In this document: positions 1 through 9,621 of the stretch, one piece after another
How the letters are laid out: the number at the start of each line of letters is the position of its first letter
How positions within the stretch are numbered: position 1 is the stretch's first letter
Assembly (NCBI GenBank): GCA_017534535.1
Contig: JAFXVZ010000020.1
Coordinates: 1 to 40,100, forward strand
DNA from: Bacteroidaceae bacterium
GTDB lineage: Bacteria; Bacteroidota; Bacteroidia; Bacteroidales; Bacteroidaceae
Direction: 5' to 3'
DNA: 40,100 nt
Notes under the pieces: generated by a model
Seen by the model: only the letters and a program-made list of their open reading frames with translations
The model's database searches: none
Told to the model about the DNA's origin: nothing
Made by a program: the position numbers and the translations under genes

Positions 1-63
1 AAGTTAAGCCCGGCCGCGCCGATGGTACTGCCCACAAGGTGGGAGAGTAGGTAGCCGCCGTCT
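1..63 (+). rRNA. rrf: 5S ribosomal RNA, 3' end only (partial)
   Basis: The window opens inside a 5S rRNA. The conserved core GCGCCGATGGTACTGC (about 16-32) and the closing GTGGGAGAGTAGGTAGCCGCC (about 39-59) are the typical 3' half of bacterial 5S rRNA, and a terminator follows directly. The 5' half and the 16S/23S genes would lie left of the window. The exact 3' end is estimated to within a few bases. Confidence 0.93.
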
Positions 64-75
64 TTTACCTGGGTT

Positions 76-117
76 GACAGCTTCCGTGCTTCAGGCATGG
101 AGGCTGTCCCTTTTTTT
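76..117 (+). terminator. Intrinsic terminator of the rRNA operon
   Basis: The arm GACAGCTTCCGTGC (76-89) pairs with GCATGGAGGCTGTC (95-108), with two wobble pairs (G-T). It has a short loop and is followed by seven T residues (111-117). It sits about 12 bases after the 5S end and closes the rRNA transcription unit before leuA. Confidence 0.9.
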
Positions 118-232
118 ATTACCAATCTCTCATCTTACACATTACTAATCTCTCACTTCACACATTACTAATCTCTCACTTCACACATTACTAATTTCTC
201 TTCTTACACATTAATAATGTCTCTACTTATTC
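118..232. repeat. Tandem array of five 23-bp repeats
   Basis: Five consecutive 23-base units (118-140, 141-163, 164-186, 187-209, 210-232) follow the pattern ATTACTAATCTCTCACTTCA plus CAC. Units 2 and 3 are identical and the outer units carry a few substitutions. The array lies between the rRNA terminator and the leuA promoter and holds no open reading frame. Function is unknown; it could be a neutral minisatellite or a protein-binding array. Confidence 0.9.
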
Positions 233-313
233 ATGTTTGTCTCCATTCTTTACCCTATAACGACCATATTCTTTGAAAATGTTACGCTGTTTGATAAAAA
301 AGTAACGATTTTG

Positions 314-344
314 TTGGTTACCATAAAAATAATCTTTAACTTTG
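314..344 (+). promoter_or_regulatory. Promoter of the leu operon
   Basis: TAACTTTG at 337-344 matches the Bacteroidetes -7 consensus TAnnTTTG. TTG at 314-316 sits about 20 bases upstream as a -33 element. Transcription would start near 351, leaving a leader of about 28 bases before leuA. That is too short for a leader peptide or classical attenuator, so any leucine control must act at initiation or elsewhere. Confidence 0.75.
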
Positions 345-378
345 CGTCTTTTAACGAAAAAGATTAAATTATAGATAC

Positions 379-1887
379 ATGAGCGAACGATTATTTATTT
401 TTGATACTACATTGCGAGATGGCGAGCAAGTGCCTGGATGTCAGCTCAACACAGTTGAGAAGATTCAGGTGGCAAAGCAGTTGGAAGCATTGGGAGTGGA
501 TGTAATTGAGGCTGGATTCCCTATTTCTAGTCCTGGCGATTTTAATTCTGTGATAGAGATATCAAAGGCTGTTACTTGGCCCACTGTTTGTGCATTAACT
601 CGTGCAGTAGAAAAAGACATTGATGTAGCGGCAGAATCATTGAAATATGCCAAGCATAAGCGCATTCATACTGGTATCGGTACAAGTGACGAACATATCA
701 AGTATAAGTTCAACTCAAACAGAGAGGAAATCATAGAACGCGCGGTGGCAGCGGTTAAGTATGCCAAGAGGTATGTGGAGGATGTAGAGTTTTATGCAGA
801 GGATGCAGGACGTACCGACAACGAATACTTGGCAAGAGTGGTAGAAGCCGTTATCAAGGCGGGAGCTACAGTGCTGAATATTCCTGACACCACAGGCTAT
901 TGCTTGCCCATGGAGTATTATGAAAAAATCAAGTACCTCAAGGAGCATGTAGATGGCATTGACAAGGCAATTATCTCTACCCATTGCCACAATGATTTAG
1001 GTTTGGCAACTGCTAATACCTTGCATGGTGTGTTGACTGGTGCCCGTCAGGTAGAGGTAACCATCAATGGTATTGGAGAGCGCGCAGGTAATACTTCTTT
1101 GGAAGAGATTGCCATGATTCTCAAATGCCATAAAGCTATTGGTGTGGACACCAATATCAATACTACCAAAATATATCCTACAAGTCGTATGGTCAGTGGA
1201 TTGATGAACATGCCTGTGCAGCCTAACAAGGCAGTAGTAGGTAGAAACGCTTTTGCTCATTCAAGTGGCATCCATCAAGATGGTGTGCTGAAGAATGTTA
1301 ATACCTATGAAATCATGGATCCTAAAGACGTTGGTTTGGATGACAACTCAATTGTACTGACCGCCCGTAGTGGTCGTGCTGCATTGAAGTACAGGATGAG
1401 TGTACTGGGTGTGGATGTGACAGATGAGAATAAAGTAGATCAGATTTACGAAGCATTTTTGCGTTTGGCAGATCAAAAGAAAGAAATCAATGATGATGAC
1501 GTGATGATGCTGGCAGGTGCTGATCGTACGGCGTCTCATGCTATTAAGCTTGACTTCCTGCAGGTGACTACTGGTATGGGTGTTCGTAGCGTAGCTAGTA
1601 TTGGCTTAGACATTTCTGGCCAGAAGTTTGAAGCTGCAGCCACAGGTAATGGTCCGGTAGATGCTGCCATCAAGGCCTTAAAGAAGATTATTCTCAAGCA
1701 AATGACATTGAAGGAATTTACCATTCAAGCTATCAGTAAAGGTAGTGATGATGTGGGTAAGGTACATATGCAAGTGGAATATGATGGCAGTATGTATTAT
1801 GGCTTTGGTGCTAATACAGATATTGTAACTGCATCAGTAGAAGCCTACATTGATTGTATCAACAAGTTCAAAATCAAGAAAGCATAA
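379..1887 (+). CDS. leuA: 2-isopropylmalate synthase
   Basis: The enzyme catalyses the first committed step of leucine synthesis, condensing acetyl-CoA with 2-oxoisovalerate to 2-isopropylmalate in the cytoplasm. The protein has 502 residues, the usual length for the long LeuA type. The N-terminal TIM barrel carries the family signature [10 protein letters not shown] (residues 8-17, metal-binding Asp9) and the HCHND metal-binding motif (His202, His204). HSSGIHQDG follows near residue 296. From about residue 385 comes the C-terminal LeuA dimerisation/regulatory domain, so feedback inhibition by leucine is expected. The start lies 28 bases after the predicted transcription start. It is first in a five-gene operon, with nine bases to leuC. 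Confidence 0.95.
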   Translation: MSERLFIFDTTLRDGEQVPGCQLNTVEKIQVAKQLEALGVDVIEAGFPISSPGDFNSVIEISKAVTWPTVCALTRAVEKDIDVAAESLKYAKHKRIHTGIGTSDEHIKYKFNSNREEIIERAVAAVKYAKRYVEDVEFYAEDAGRTDNEYLARVVEAVIKAGATVLNIPDTTGYCLPMEYYEKIKYLKEHVDGIDKAIISTHCHNDLGLATANTLHGVLTGARQVEVTINGIGERAGNTSLEEIAMILKCHKAIGVDTNINTTKIYPTSRMVSGLMNMPVQPNKAVVGRNAFAHSSGIHQDGVLKNVNTYEIMDPKDVGLDDNSIVLTARSGRAALKYRMSVLGVDVTDENKVDQIYEAFLRLADQKKEINDDDVMMLAGADRTASHAIKLDFLQVTTGMGVRSVASIGLDISGQKFEAAATGNGPVDAAIKALKKIILKQMTLKEFTIQAISKGSDDVGKVHMQVEYDGSMYYGFGANTDIVTASVEAYIDCINKFKIKKA

Positions 1888-1896
1888 TAATACTAT

Positions 1897-3291
1897 ATGA
1901 ATACTTTATTTGACAAAATTTGGGATACCCATGTGGTACAACAGGTAGAGGATGGCCCTACACAACTATATATTGATCGTTTGTATTGCCATGAGGTCAC
2001 TAGTCCACAGGCATTTGACGGTATGAGACAGAGAGGTCTGAAATGTTTGCGTCCTGCGCAGATATTTTGTATGCCAGACCATAATACACCAACGCATGAC
2101 CAAGATAAGCCTATTGAAGACCCTGTTTCTAAGAAGCAGGTAGATACCCTAGCGCAAAATGCAGCCGATTTTGGATTGACCCATTTCGGCATGATGCACC
2201 CTAAGAATGGCATCATCCATGTAGTAGGTCCAGAGAGAGGTCTGAGTTTACCAGGTATGACCATCGTATGCGGTGACTCACATACCTCTACCCACGGAGC
2301 AATGGGAGCTGTAGCATTCGGTATCGGTACCAGTGAGGTAGAGATGGTAATGGCTTCACAGTGTATTCTTCAACAGAAGCCTAAGTCTATGCGTATCAAT
2401 ATCTCTGGTACTTTAGGCAAAGGTGTTACAGCCAAAGATGTAGCCCTGTATTTGATGTCAAAGATTTCAACCTCTGGTGCTACAGGTTATTTTGTGGAAT
2501 ATGCAGGTGATGTAGTGAAGGACTTGTCTATGGAAGGACGTCTTACCTTGTGCAACCTCTCTATTGAGATGGGTGCCCGTGGTGGCTTTATCGCTCCTGA
2601 TGAAAAGACTTTCGAATATATCAAAGGTCGTGAATATGCACCTACTGGCAAAGCATGGGACACTGCTGTAGCTCTATGGAAGACGCTGAAGAGTGGAGAT
2701 GATGCTGTGTTTGATAAGGAACTCTATTTCGATGGTACCAACATCCAGCCAATGATAACTTATGGCACCAACCCAGGCATGGGCATGAGCATTACTGATA
2801 CTATTCCAACCTTGGAAGGAATGGGCGAGGCTGCACAAGCTTCTTTCATGAAATCTATGCATTATATGGGCTTTGAACCAGGGCAAAAGCTATTGGGACA
2901 TCCCATAGATTATGTTTTCTTAGGTGCTTGCACCAATGGCCGTATTGAAGATTTCCGTGCATTTGCTTCTATAGTGAAAGGCAAGAAAAAATCCGACAAC
3001 GTGACAGCCTGGTTGGTTCCTGGTTCTTGGGCAGTTGACCAGCAAATCCGTATGGAAGGCTTAGATGTTGTGCTGAATGAAGCAGGTTTTGAGATTCGCC
3101 AACCTGGTTGCTCTGCTTGCTTAGCAATGAATGATGATAAGATTCCATCTGGAAAGTATTCCGTTTCTACCAGCAACCGCAACTTTGAAGGTCGCCAGGG
3201 ACCAGGTTCAAGGACTCTATTGGCCAGTCCACTGGTAGCGGCTGCTGCTGCTGTGACAGGTGTGTTAACTGATCCAAGAACTTTAATTTAA
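1897..3291 (+). CDS. leuC: 3-isopropylmalate dehydratase, large subunit
   Basis: This is the large, iron-sulfur subunit of isopropylmalate isomerase. With LeuD it converts 2-isopropylmalate to 3-isopropylmalate. It is 464 residues long, normal for LeuC of the bacterial type. The three [4Fe-4S] ligands are visible: Cys345 in GACTNGR, and Cys405 and Cys408 in [19 protein letters not shown] near residue 128 is a typical aconitase-family active-site segment. It starts nine bases after leuA and is followed by leuD after seven bases. If the upstream CimA-like assignment is right, the enzyme would also isomerise citramalate through citraconate for isoleucine synthesis. Confidence 0.96.
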   Translation: MNTLFDKIWDTHVVQQVEDGPTQLYIDRLYCHEVTSPQAFDGMRQRGLKCLRPAQIFCMPDHNTPTHDQDKPIEDPVSKKQVDTLAQNAADFGLTHFGMMHPKNGIIHVVGPERGLSLPGMTIVCGDSHTSTHGAMGAVAFGIGTSEVEMVMASQCILQQKPKSMRINISGTLGKGVTAKDVALYLMSKISTSGATGYFVEYAGDVVKDLSMEGRLTLCNLSIEMGARGGFIAPDEKTFEYIKGREYAPTGKAWDTAVALWKTLKSGDDAVFDKELYFDGTNIQPMITYGTNPGMGMSITDTIPTLEGMGEAAQASFMKSMHYMGFEPGQKLLGHPIDYVFLGACTNGRIEDFRAFASIVKGKKKSDNVTAWLVPGSWAVDQQIRMEGLDVVLNEAGFEIRQPGCSACLAMNDDKIPSGKYSVSTSNRNFEGRQGPGSRTLLASPLVAAAAAVTGVLTDPRTLI

Positions 3292-3298
3292 GCGCATT

Positions 3299-3892
3299 AT
3301 GAAACAAAAATTCAATATTATTACCAGTACTTGTGTGCCTCTTCCTTTAGAGAATGTAGATACCGACCAGATTATTCCGGCTCGTTTCCTGAAAGCAACC
3401 GACAAAAAAGGCTTTGGTGAGAACCTTTTTCGTGACTGGAGGTACGATAAGCAAGGTAATCCCATCAAAGACTTCGTGTTGAACGATTCCAAATATGGAG
3501 GTGTGGTATTAGTTGCAGGCAAGAATTTCGGTAGTGGTAGCAGTCGAGAGCATGCTGCATGGGCGATTGCCGATTATGGTTTCCGTGTGGTGGTAAGTAG
3601 TTTCTTTGCTGATATCCACAAGAACAACGAGCTCAATAACTTCGTTTTGCCCGTAGTGGTAAGCGAGCAGTTTCTGCAAGAACTGTTCGACTCCATCAAT
3701 GCCGACCCCAAGATGGAGGTAGAGGTGGATCTTCCACACCAGACCATCACCAACAAGGCTACTGGTAAGAGCGAGCAGTTCGAAATCAATGCCTATAAGA
3801 AACATTGTCTGATGAATGGACTTGACGATATCGATTTTCTCTTGGAAAACAAGGATAAGATAGAAGCTTGGGAAAAGAAGCATGAAAGATAA
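3299..3892 (+). CDS. leuD: 3-isopropylmalate dehydratase, small subunit
   Basis: Small swivelling subunit of isopropylmalate isomerase, the partner of LeuC. It is 197 residues, the normal length. It shows the family segments [14 protein letters not shown] near the N-terminus and [13 protein letters not shown] (about residues 76-88), which shape the substrate-binding face. Its last 11 bases overlap the start of the next synthase gene, so translation of the two is probably coupled. No anomaly is seen. Confidence 0.96.
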   Translation: MKQKFNIITSTCVPLPLENVDTDQIIPARFLKATDKKGFGENLFRDWRYDKQGNPIKDFVLNDSKYGGVVLVAGKNFGSGSSREHAAWAIADYGFRVVVSSFFADIHKNNELNNFVLPVVVSEQFLQELFDSINADPKMEVEVDLPHQTITNKATGKSEQFEINAYKKHCLMNGLDDIDFLLENKDKIEAWEKKHER

Positions 3893-5459
3893 GTTGCTGC
3901 GTGAAATAGAAATCATGGACACCACCTTACGAGATGGTGAACAGACTAATGGCGTGTCGTTTGTCCCTCATGAGAAGCTGATGATTGCCCGTCTGTTATT
4001 GGATGGCGTCAAGGTGGATCGTATTGAGGTGGCTTCTGCCCGTGTATCAGAAGGTGAGCATGAGGCTGTCACCATGATTTGCGAGTGGGCAGCACGTCAC
4101 AATCATCTACAGCAGGTAGAGGTGTTGGGTTTCATCGACGGACAAACTTCTGTTGATTGGATTCGGACTACCGGGTGCCGTGTCATCAACATGCTGTGCA
4201 AGGGCTCTGAGAAGCATTGCACTTACCAGCTGAAAAAGACGGTTGATGAACATATTTCAGATATCAAGCAGACTTTGGAGTATGCCACCTCGCAAGGGTT
4301 AGAGGCCAATGTCTATCTCGAGGATTGGAGCAATGGCATGAAGGATTCCCCAAAATATGTTTATGCTTTGATGGATGCACTTTCCCAAACCAATATCAAG
4401 CGCTTCATGCTGCCTGACACTTTGGGCGTTTTGAATCCCCTTCAGACTTACGATTTCATCAAGAAGATGGTGAAGCGCTATCCTGATGCTCATTTTGATT
4501 TCCACGCCCATAATGATTACGACTTGGCAGTGAGCAATGTGCTGGCAGCCGTGTTTGGCGGTTGCAAGGGTTTGCACACTACTATCAATGGTTTGGGAGA
4601 ACGTGCAGGCAATGCGCCACTTGCTAGTGTTCAGGCTATATTGAAGGATCATTTCAATGCTGTCACACATATAGATGAAAGTCGTTTGAACGAGGCAAGT
4701 CGCATCATCTCATCCTATTCTGGCATTCCTGTGGCACCTAACCGTCCTATAGTGGGCGAGAGTGTTTTCACTCAGGTAGCAGGTGTACATGCCGATGGAG
4801 ATAACAAGCGCAACCTATATTGCAATGACTTGCTGCCCGAGCGTTTTGGCCGTAAGCGTGAGTATGCATTGGGCAAAAACAGTGGCAAGGCAAATATTCG
4901 TAAGAACCTTGAAGAATTAGGTTTGGACCTCGACGATGTATCGATGCGTAAGGTAACAGAGCGTATTATCGAGTTGGGCGACAAGAAAGAGTTGGTTACA
5001 CCAGAAGATTTACCTTATATCGTTTCTGATGTCTTGAAGCATGGAGTGACCAATGACAAGGTGAAACTCAAGAGTTATGTCATCAACTTGGCGCATGGCC
5101 TGAAACCTATGGCGATGCTGAAAATCGAGATAAATGGGCAAGAGTTTGAGGAGAGTTCCAGCGGCGATGGTCAGTACGATGCTTTTGTGCGTGCATTGCG
5201 CAATGTATATAAAAAGACTTTAGGACGCAAGTTCCCCATGTTGACTAATTACGTGGTAAGCATCCCCCCTGGTGGACGTACTGATGCTTTGGTGCAAACC
5301 GTTATCTCTTGGAGTTTCGACAACCGTGAGTTCCGTACGCGTGGCTTGGATGCTGACCAAACTGAGGCGGCTATCAAGGCTACAATCAAGATGCTTAACA
5401 TGATAGAAGATGAATATGAGTCAGGCAAAGACCTGTACGAAACAGAAGATAATGATTAA
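3882..5459 (+). CDS. cimA: CimA-like synthase: probable (R)-citramalate synthase, paralogue of LeuA
   Basis: A second member of the homocitrate/isopropylmalate synthase family inside the leu operon, 525 residues. The signature [16 protein letters not shown] starts at residue 12, the HAHND metal motif is at His208/His210, and a LeuA-type regulatory domain covers about residues 400-515. It is clearly not a duplicate of the first gene. Segments such as [27 protein letters not shown] and [19 protein letters not shown] match, as I remember it, the structurally studied Leptospira citramalate synthase. The Tyr of NVYLEDW and the Leu in the pyruvate pocket (INMLCKGS) appear kept. Its likely reaction is pyruvate plus acetyl-CoA to (R)-citramalate, the threonine-independent entry to isoleucine. 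The start overlaps leuD by 11 bases. A second isopropylmalate synthase is the alternative. Confidence 0.8.
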   Translation: MKDKLLREIEIMDTTLRDGEQTNGVSFVPHEKLMIARLLLDGVKVDRIEVASARVSEGEHEAVTMICEWAARHNHLQQVEVLGFIDGQTSVDWIRTTGCRVINMLCKGSEKHCTYQLKKTVDEHISDIKQTLEYATSQGLEANVYLEDWSNGMKDSPKYVYALMDALSQTNIKRFMLPDTLGVLNPLQTYDFIKKMVKRYPDAHFDFHAHNDYDLAVSNVLAAVFGGCKGLHTTINGLGERAGNAPLASVQAILKDHFNAVTHIDESRLNEASRIISSYSGIPVAPNRPIVGESVFTQVAGVHADGDNKRNLYCNDLLPERFGRKREYALGKNSGKANIRKNLEELGLDLDDVSMRKVTERIIELGDKKELVTPEDLPYIVSDVLKHGVTNDKVKLKSYVINLAHGLKPMAMLKIEINGQEFEESSSGDGQYDAFVRALRNVYKKTLGRKFPMLTNYVVSIPPGGRTDALVQTVISWSFDNREFRTRGLDADQTEAAIKATIKMLNMIEDEYESGKDLYETEDND

Positions 5460-5471
5460 AATAGAAAAGAT

Positions 5472-6533
5472 ATGAATTTCAAAATTGCTGTACTGGCCGG
5501 TGACGGAATCGGTCCTGAGATTTCAAAGGTTGGTGTTGACGTTATGAACGCTGTTTGTAAGAAGTTTGGACACCAAGTGACTTATGAATATGCCATTTGT
5601 GGCGCAGATGCTATCGACAAGGTAGGTGACCCCTTTCCAGAAGAGACATTCCAGGCTTGTATGAGAGCTGATGCGGTGTTGTTCTCTGCGGTGGGTGACC
5701 CTAAGTTTGACAACAATCCAACGGCTAAGGTACGTCCTGAGCAGGGCTTATTGGCTATGCGCAAGAAATTAGGACTGTATGCCAATATCCGACCTATGCA
5801 GACTTTTAAGAGCCTGTTACATAAGTCACCATTAAAGGCTGAGTTGGTGGATGGAGCAGATTTCATCACTATCCGTGAGCTTACAGGCGGTATGTATTTC
5901 GGTGAGAAATATCAGGACAATGACAAGGCTTTTGATACCAACTTTTATTCACGGCCAGAGATTGAGCGCATCCTGAAGGTGGGCTTCGAGTATGCCCGTA
6001 AGCGCAACCATCACCTTACCATTGTTGATAAGGCTAACGTGCTGGCATCTTCTCGTCTGTGGCGCCAAATAGGGCAGGAGATGGCACCTCAGTATCCTGA
6101 TGTAAAGACCGATTTCATGTATGTAGATAATGCTTCCATGCGTATGATTCAGGAGCCTAAGTTTTTTGATGTTATTGTAACAGAGAATACGTTTGGTGAT
6201 ATCCTTACTGATGAAAGCTCATGTATCAGTGGCTCTATGGGCTTGCTGCCTTCAGCATCTACAGGCGAGCATACCCCAGTTTTTGAGCCTGTACATGGTT
6301 CATGGCCACAGGCAAAGGGGTTGAATATTGCCAACCCATTGGCACAAATTCTGTCAGATGCCATGATGTTCGAGTATTTCGACCTTAAGACTGAGGGTGC
6401 TTTGATTCGTGAGGCAGTAGATGCTTCTATCGAAGCCAATGTGCGCACCCCGGAAATTCAGATTGAAGGTGGTGCTAAGTATGGCACAAAGGAAGTAGGT
6501 GCTTGGATTGTTGACTATATTGAAAAAGCATGA
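5472..6533 (+). CDS. leuB: 3-isopropylmalate dehydrogenase
   Basis: NAD-dependent oxidative decarboxylation of 3-isopropylmalate, the third leucine-specific step. It can also act on 3-methylmalate in the citramalate route. The protein has 353 residues, the standard length. It begins with the [12 protein letters not shown] segment. The family signature [25 protein letters not shown] begins near residue 239 and contains metal-binding Asp residues; EPVHGSWPQ follows. It is preceded by a 12-base gap from the cimA-like gene. The stop codon overlaps the start of the next gene in an ATGA arrangement. Confidence 0.96.
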   Translation: MNFKIAVLAGDGIGPEISKVGVDVMNAVCKKFGHQVTYEYAICGADAIDKVGDPFPEETFQACMRADAVLFSAVGDPKFDNNPTAKVRPEQGLLAMRKKLGLYANIRPMQTFKSLLHKSPLKAELVDGADFITIRELTGGMYFGEKYQDNDKAFDTNFYSRPEIERILKVGFEYARKRNHHLTIVDKANVLASSRLWRQIGQEMAPQYPDVKTDFMYVDNASMRMIQEPKFFDVIVTENTFGDILTDESSCISGSMGLLPSASTGEHTPVFEPVHGSWPQAKGLNIANPLAQILSDAMMFEYFDLKTEGALIREAVDASIEANVRTPEIQIEGGAKYGTKEVGAWIVDYIEKA

Positions 6534-7486
6534 TGACAAAATTCTTATTGATTTTGTCATGCTGTATTTTAGGGGTGTCTTGTGCAGAGGATAAATCCTT
6601 GCCCAAGGCACCTGACTATTCTGACATGACGCAGTGGTACATATCCGACCGCAGTGCGGAGGCTGATATGTTTTATGTCATTTCTACGGAGATAGGCGAT
6701 TATACGTTGGAAGATGGTACAATTCGCCATTTGGCAGATACCTACCTCGAGCAGACACGCCAGCCCATGTATGGCGAGATGTTGGGCGTTGATACCCTCA
6801 TCAGCGGTAAGCTGAATTATTATTCTCCTTATTACCGCCAGTGTTCGTTGCATTCTTTTGCTTCCGATAGTGTTTCCTTTCGTTTCAACATCGCTTTGGA
6901 CGATGCGCGTCGTGCTTTTGCATATTATTTGAAGAATTACAACAATGGGCGTCCTTTTGTATTAGCTGGCTTCAGTCAGGGTGCCATGATTGCCCGTGAG
7001 TTGCTGAAGGAAATGGACGAGTCTGTTTATCAGCGCATGGTGGCAAGTTATCTAATTGGGATCAAGGTCTCTGACAATGATATGGCAGCCAATCCCCATA
7101 TTCGTCCTGCCCAGGCAGCTAACGATACAGGCGTCACCATCTGTTACAACAGTATGCGAGGCGAGGATGCCAACTACCCTGCTCAGGAAGGAACTAATGC
7201 CATAGCGATCAACCCTGTTAACTGGAGTACGAATGCAGAGGTGGCTTCGCTCATAACAGAGCCATCTCCTTTAAAGCCTGTACAAGAACAGACGAAAGAC
7301 ACTATGAAAGTGCAGCTCGATACAGCTTCCAACCTCTTGCTAGTTACAGGCTACTCTGCAAACGACTATGTCTTGCCACTCATCGGTAACCAAACAAGCT
7401 ATCACACCCGTGAAGTCTGGCTCTATCGCGACCAGCTGAAAAAGAACATCCAGCAACGAGTAGAAGTGTATTTAGGACAATTTTAA
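6530..7486 (+). CDS. DUF3089-type alpha/beta-hydrolase lipoprotein
   Basis: A 318-residue predicted lipoprotein. The signal sequence ends in LGVSC with lipidation Cys18. The body resembles DUF3089, a lipase-like alpha/beta-hydrolase family: [14 protein letters not shown], a segment on a DDARRAF helix, then [12 protein letters not shown] with the presumed nucleophile Ser149. The substrate is unknown. It overlaps leuB by four bases (ATGA), so it is translated from the leu transcript even though its envelope role seems unrelated to leucine. The second Met (codon 2) is an equally good start. No terminator hairpin is seen after it. Confidence 0.75.
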   Translation: MMTKFLLILSCCILGVSCAEDKSLPKAPDYSDMTQWYISDRSAEADMFYVISTEIGDYTLEDGTIRHLADTYLEQTRQPMYGEMLGVDTLISGKLNYYSPYYRQCSLHSFASDSVSFRFNIALDDARRAFAYYLKNYNNGRPFVLAGFSQGAMIARELLKEMDESVYQRMVASYLIGIKVSDNDMAANPHIRPAQAANDTGVTICYNSMRGEDANYPAQEGTNAIAINPVNWSTNAEVASLITEPSPLKPVQEQTKDTMKVQLDTASNLLLVTGYSANDYVLPLIGNQTSYHTREVWLYRDQLKKNIQQRVEVYLGQF

Positions 7487-7516
7487 TAAAAAACGAAAAA
7501 AATATGGGAATTTAGT

Positions 7517-7546
7517 TTGTTAGTTGGAAATAAAGTCTTTAATTTG
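7517..7546 (+). promoter_or_regulatory. Weak promoter candidate before the AraC-type gene
   Basis: TTAATTTG (7539-7546) differs from the -7 consensus TAnnTTTG at one position. TTG at 7517-7519 lies 19 bases upstream, which is correct spacing. It would give a leader of about 33 bases before the ATG at 7586. Confidence 0.45.
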
Positions 7547-7585
7547 CATACTAAATCGAAGTCTAATTAATTAGAAGTATTTGGT

Positions 7586-8065
7586 ATGGTTAAAGAGAAT
7601 AAAGAGCTGGCAAAAGATAAGAGCAAAGAGATTCGAAAGATACAATCTCAAATTCACGCTCAGAAAGACCAGAAGAGCCTGATGGATGTTCCTTATCGCA
7701 GAATGATTAGTACGTCTATGACCAAGAGTCTGAGTCAGGAAATCCTGCAGATGTTGGAAGTAAAGAAAATCTATCGCAATGCTAATTATACAGCCAAGGA
7801 TATGGCTAACGATTTGCAGACCAACACACGTTATCTTTCAGCTGTGGTTAATTCCCATTTCAAGAAAAGCTACTCTTCCCTGATTAATGAATACAGGATT
7901 AAGGAAGCCGTGAAATTGTTAACCGACAAACGGCACAGAGAAAAAACCATTGAGGAAATTGCTTTGCTGGTGGGCTTTTCTAACCGTCAGTCGTTCTATG
8001 CCGCTTTTGAAAAATATGTGGGCCTACCACCCCGTGCTTTCCGTAAGAAGTTTTTCAACACATAA
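7586..8065 (+). CDS. AraC-family DNA-binding protein without a sensor domain
   Basis: A 159-residue cytoplasmic protein. The first 55 residues or so are charged and contain no recognisable ligand-binding domain. Residues about 70-157 form an AraC-type double helix-turn-helix, with the typical second half EEIALLVGFSNRQSFYAAFEKYVGLPP (starting near residue 122). It is presumably a transcription factor whose signal input is not visible; the target is unknown. It converges with the TolC-like gene of the export operon, with three bases between the two stop codons. Being adjacent and convergent, it may or may not regulate that operon. Confidence 0.85.
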   Translation: MVKENKELAKDKSKEIRKIQSQIHAQKDQKSLMDVPYRRMISTSMTKSLSQEILQMLEVKKIYRNANYTAKDMANDLQTNTRYLSAVVNSHFKKSYSSLINEYRIKEAVKLLTDKRHREKTIEEIALLVGFSNRQSFYAAFEKYVGLPPRAFRKKFFNT

Positions 8066-8068
8066 GAC

Positions 8069-9577
8069 TTATTGCCCTGTTTGGTTTGTTGCATGACGAA
8101 TTACCTCATGCTTTTGGTAATCATACAGGGTGATGCATCTCAAATGATAATAGGCAACCCAATAGTTCTGCAGTGATGCTATTTGGTTCTGACGCGCAGT
8201 TTGCCAGTGCGTTTGAGCCAGTGAAAGGTCATTCACATTCGCCTGTGCACGTATAAACCGTTGTAGGGTAGCAGTATATGCATCCTCCGCTATGGTCAAA
8301 GCCTGTCGTGAAGTTTCTACAATGGCCTGTCGCTCATTGAACTCACTTACACTTGTCAGCACATCTAGTTCTGTTATTCGAGCTGTTTCCAAAGCCGATT
8401 GTTCAGCTGCCTCCACCATACTCTTTGCCGCTTGGTAGGCATTCTTGCGTTTACCCCAATCCTTGAGAGGGATAGACAGTTTTACCGTAGCCATATCCTG
8501 TGAATAGGGGCGACGGTAAGCATCTGCAAAATTGTCTGCCACCTGGTTCAACCCCACACTGGCATCAATACTAACACTAAGGTTTTTCTCCACACGGGCA
8601 CGTTCGGCCTCCCGCTTTGCCTCCAATGTTTGTTGTTGTGCACTCAGGTACTGTGGATTGTTCTCACGGGCATAGCTGATGGCATCGTCTGCTGAAATCT
8701 GGATATTCGCTAAGGTAGAGGGAATGATCAGCTCAATGTTCGTACCACGTTCCATCCCTAGGTAAGAAGCTAACTCTTGCATCGCACGCTTGTGGGTGAT
8801 ACGGGCATTGGCCAAAGTGTTGCGAGCATTTGTTTTCTGAAGTTCCAAGATGCTTAGTTCTGCCTTCGAGATACTCGCAATGCGATATCTACGTTCAGCG
8901 ATTGAATAAATGGTGTCGCAAGAAGCTAGATACTCCTTGCTCATCTGCAACAGGTCTTGCGCCAGAGCCAAAGCGAAGAACTTTGAGACTGCTTCCACTG
9001 AAGCATTCTCAGTATTGTAAACCAATGTCTTTTCAGCCAAAGCCAACTTCAAAGGCTCAATCTTCTTATTCCACTTCAAAGCATTGAAACCTAGTAAATC
9101 CTGCCGATAGCCAATAGAGATGGGCACAGTCATGAACTGGGTATTATTGAAAGCTCCGAAGTTGCGTAAATATCCTAGCTGTGTAGAACCATAAAACGAA
9201 CCACCCCATGCTTCAATGGGTTGAGTAGCCTGAATTCCAGCTTGTGCATAAAACATCTGTTGCTCACGATAGACATCCACATCTTCCATGCTGTTGTATC
9301 GGCGAGTCATTGTTCTCTCATATTCCAGGGGGATGGCCTCTAACGACACCTGTACCTTCCTACTCGCTTGCCATGACAGGAAGTTGAATAGCGAAGCGTC
9401 ATATACGCTTTGGTACTTCTTCACTGTGTATGAACTATCGGTTGCAAGTTTGATAGTACGATCGAGGTCGAGGCGAACACTACGTTGAGCATTGACGACT
9501 GACAATTGACCATTGACCATTACAATGATTAAAGTCAAAACAAATCGTAAATATTCTTTCTTTTCTATAATCATCAT
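8069..9577 (-). CDS. TolC-family outer-membrane efflux protein
   Basis: Outer-membrane channel component of a tripartite exporter, 502 residues, typical TolC-family length. An N-terminal signal peptide is followed by two similar halves of long helices, with repeated elements such as LALAQDLLQMSKEYL and the C-terminal LDVLTSVSEFNERQA helix. It is the last gene of the five-gene minus-strand export operon, 32 bases after the lipoprotein adaptor. The signal peptide is odd: the stretch MVNGQLSVVNAQ just before the mature protein is encoded by a TTGAC/CATTGAC repeat found elsewhere in the window. Met2 is an alternative start. The substrate is probably the peptide cargo of the upstream ABC exporters (inference). 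Confidence 0.88.
   Translation of the reverse strand: MMIIEKKEYLRFVLTLIIVMVNGQLSVVNAQRSVRLDLDRTIKLATDSSYTVKKYQSVYDASLFNFLSWQASRKVQVSLEAIPLEYERTMTRRYNSMEDVDVYREQQMFYAQAGIQATQPIEAWGGSFYGSTQLGYLRNFGAFNNTQFMTVPISIGYRQDLLGFNALKWNKKIEPLKLALAEKTLVYNTENASVEAVSKFFALALAQDLLQMSKEYLASCDTIYSIAERRYRIASISKAELSILELQKTNARNTLANARITHKRAMQELASYLGMERGTNIELIIPSTLANIQISADDAISYARENNPQYLSAQQQTLEAKREAERARVEKNLSVSIDASVGLNQVADNFADAYRRPYSQDMATVKLSIPLKDWGKRKNAYQAAKSMVEAAEQSALETARITELDVLTSVSEFNERQAIVETSRQALTIAEDAYTATLQRFIRAQANVNDLSLAQTHWQTARQNQIASLQNYWVAYYHLRCITLYDYQKHEVIRHATNQTGQ
9491..9521. repeat. TTGAC/CATTGAC repeat inside the TolC signal-peptide codons
   Basis: Four TTGAC words in 31 bases (ATTGACGACTGACAATTGAC followed by CATTGACCAT). 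Read on the minus strand this encodes the hydrophobic-to-polar end of the TolC-like signal peptide. The same words occur at 9595-9621, 20672-20703 and 20772-20805. Confidence 0.8.
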
Positions 9578-9594
9578 TATAATAACGTTTTTTT

Positions 9595-9621
9595 GTCAAT
9601 CATCAGTTGTCAATTGTCAAC
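9595..9621. repeat. TTGAC-type repeat at the 3' end of the adaptor gene
   Basis: GTCAATCATCAGTTGTCAAT then TGTCAAC is the same repeat family in the opposite sense. It spans the intergenic gap and supplies the last codons (VDN) and the stop of the membrane-fusion lipoprotein gene on the minus strand. Confidence 0.75.

Noticed and set aside
118-232. CRISPR array
   Set aside because: The 23-base units are contiguous, with no unique spacers, and no cas genes are present.
345-378. Leucine attenuator or leader peptide before leuA
   Set aside because: The predicted leader is only about 28 bases, with no leucine-rich ORF and no terminator/antiterminator pair.
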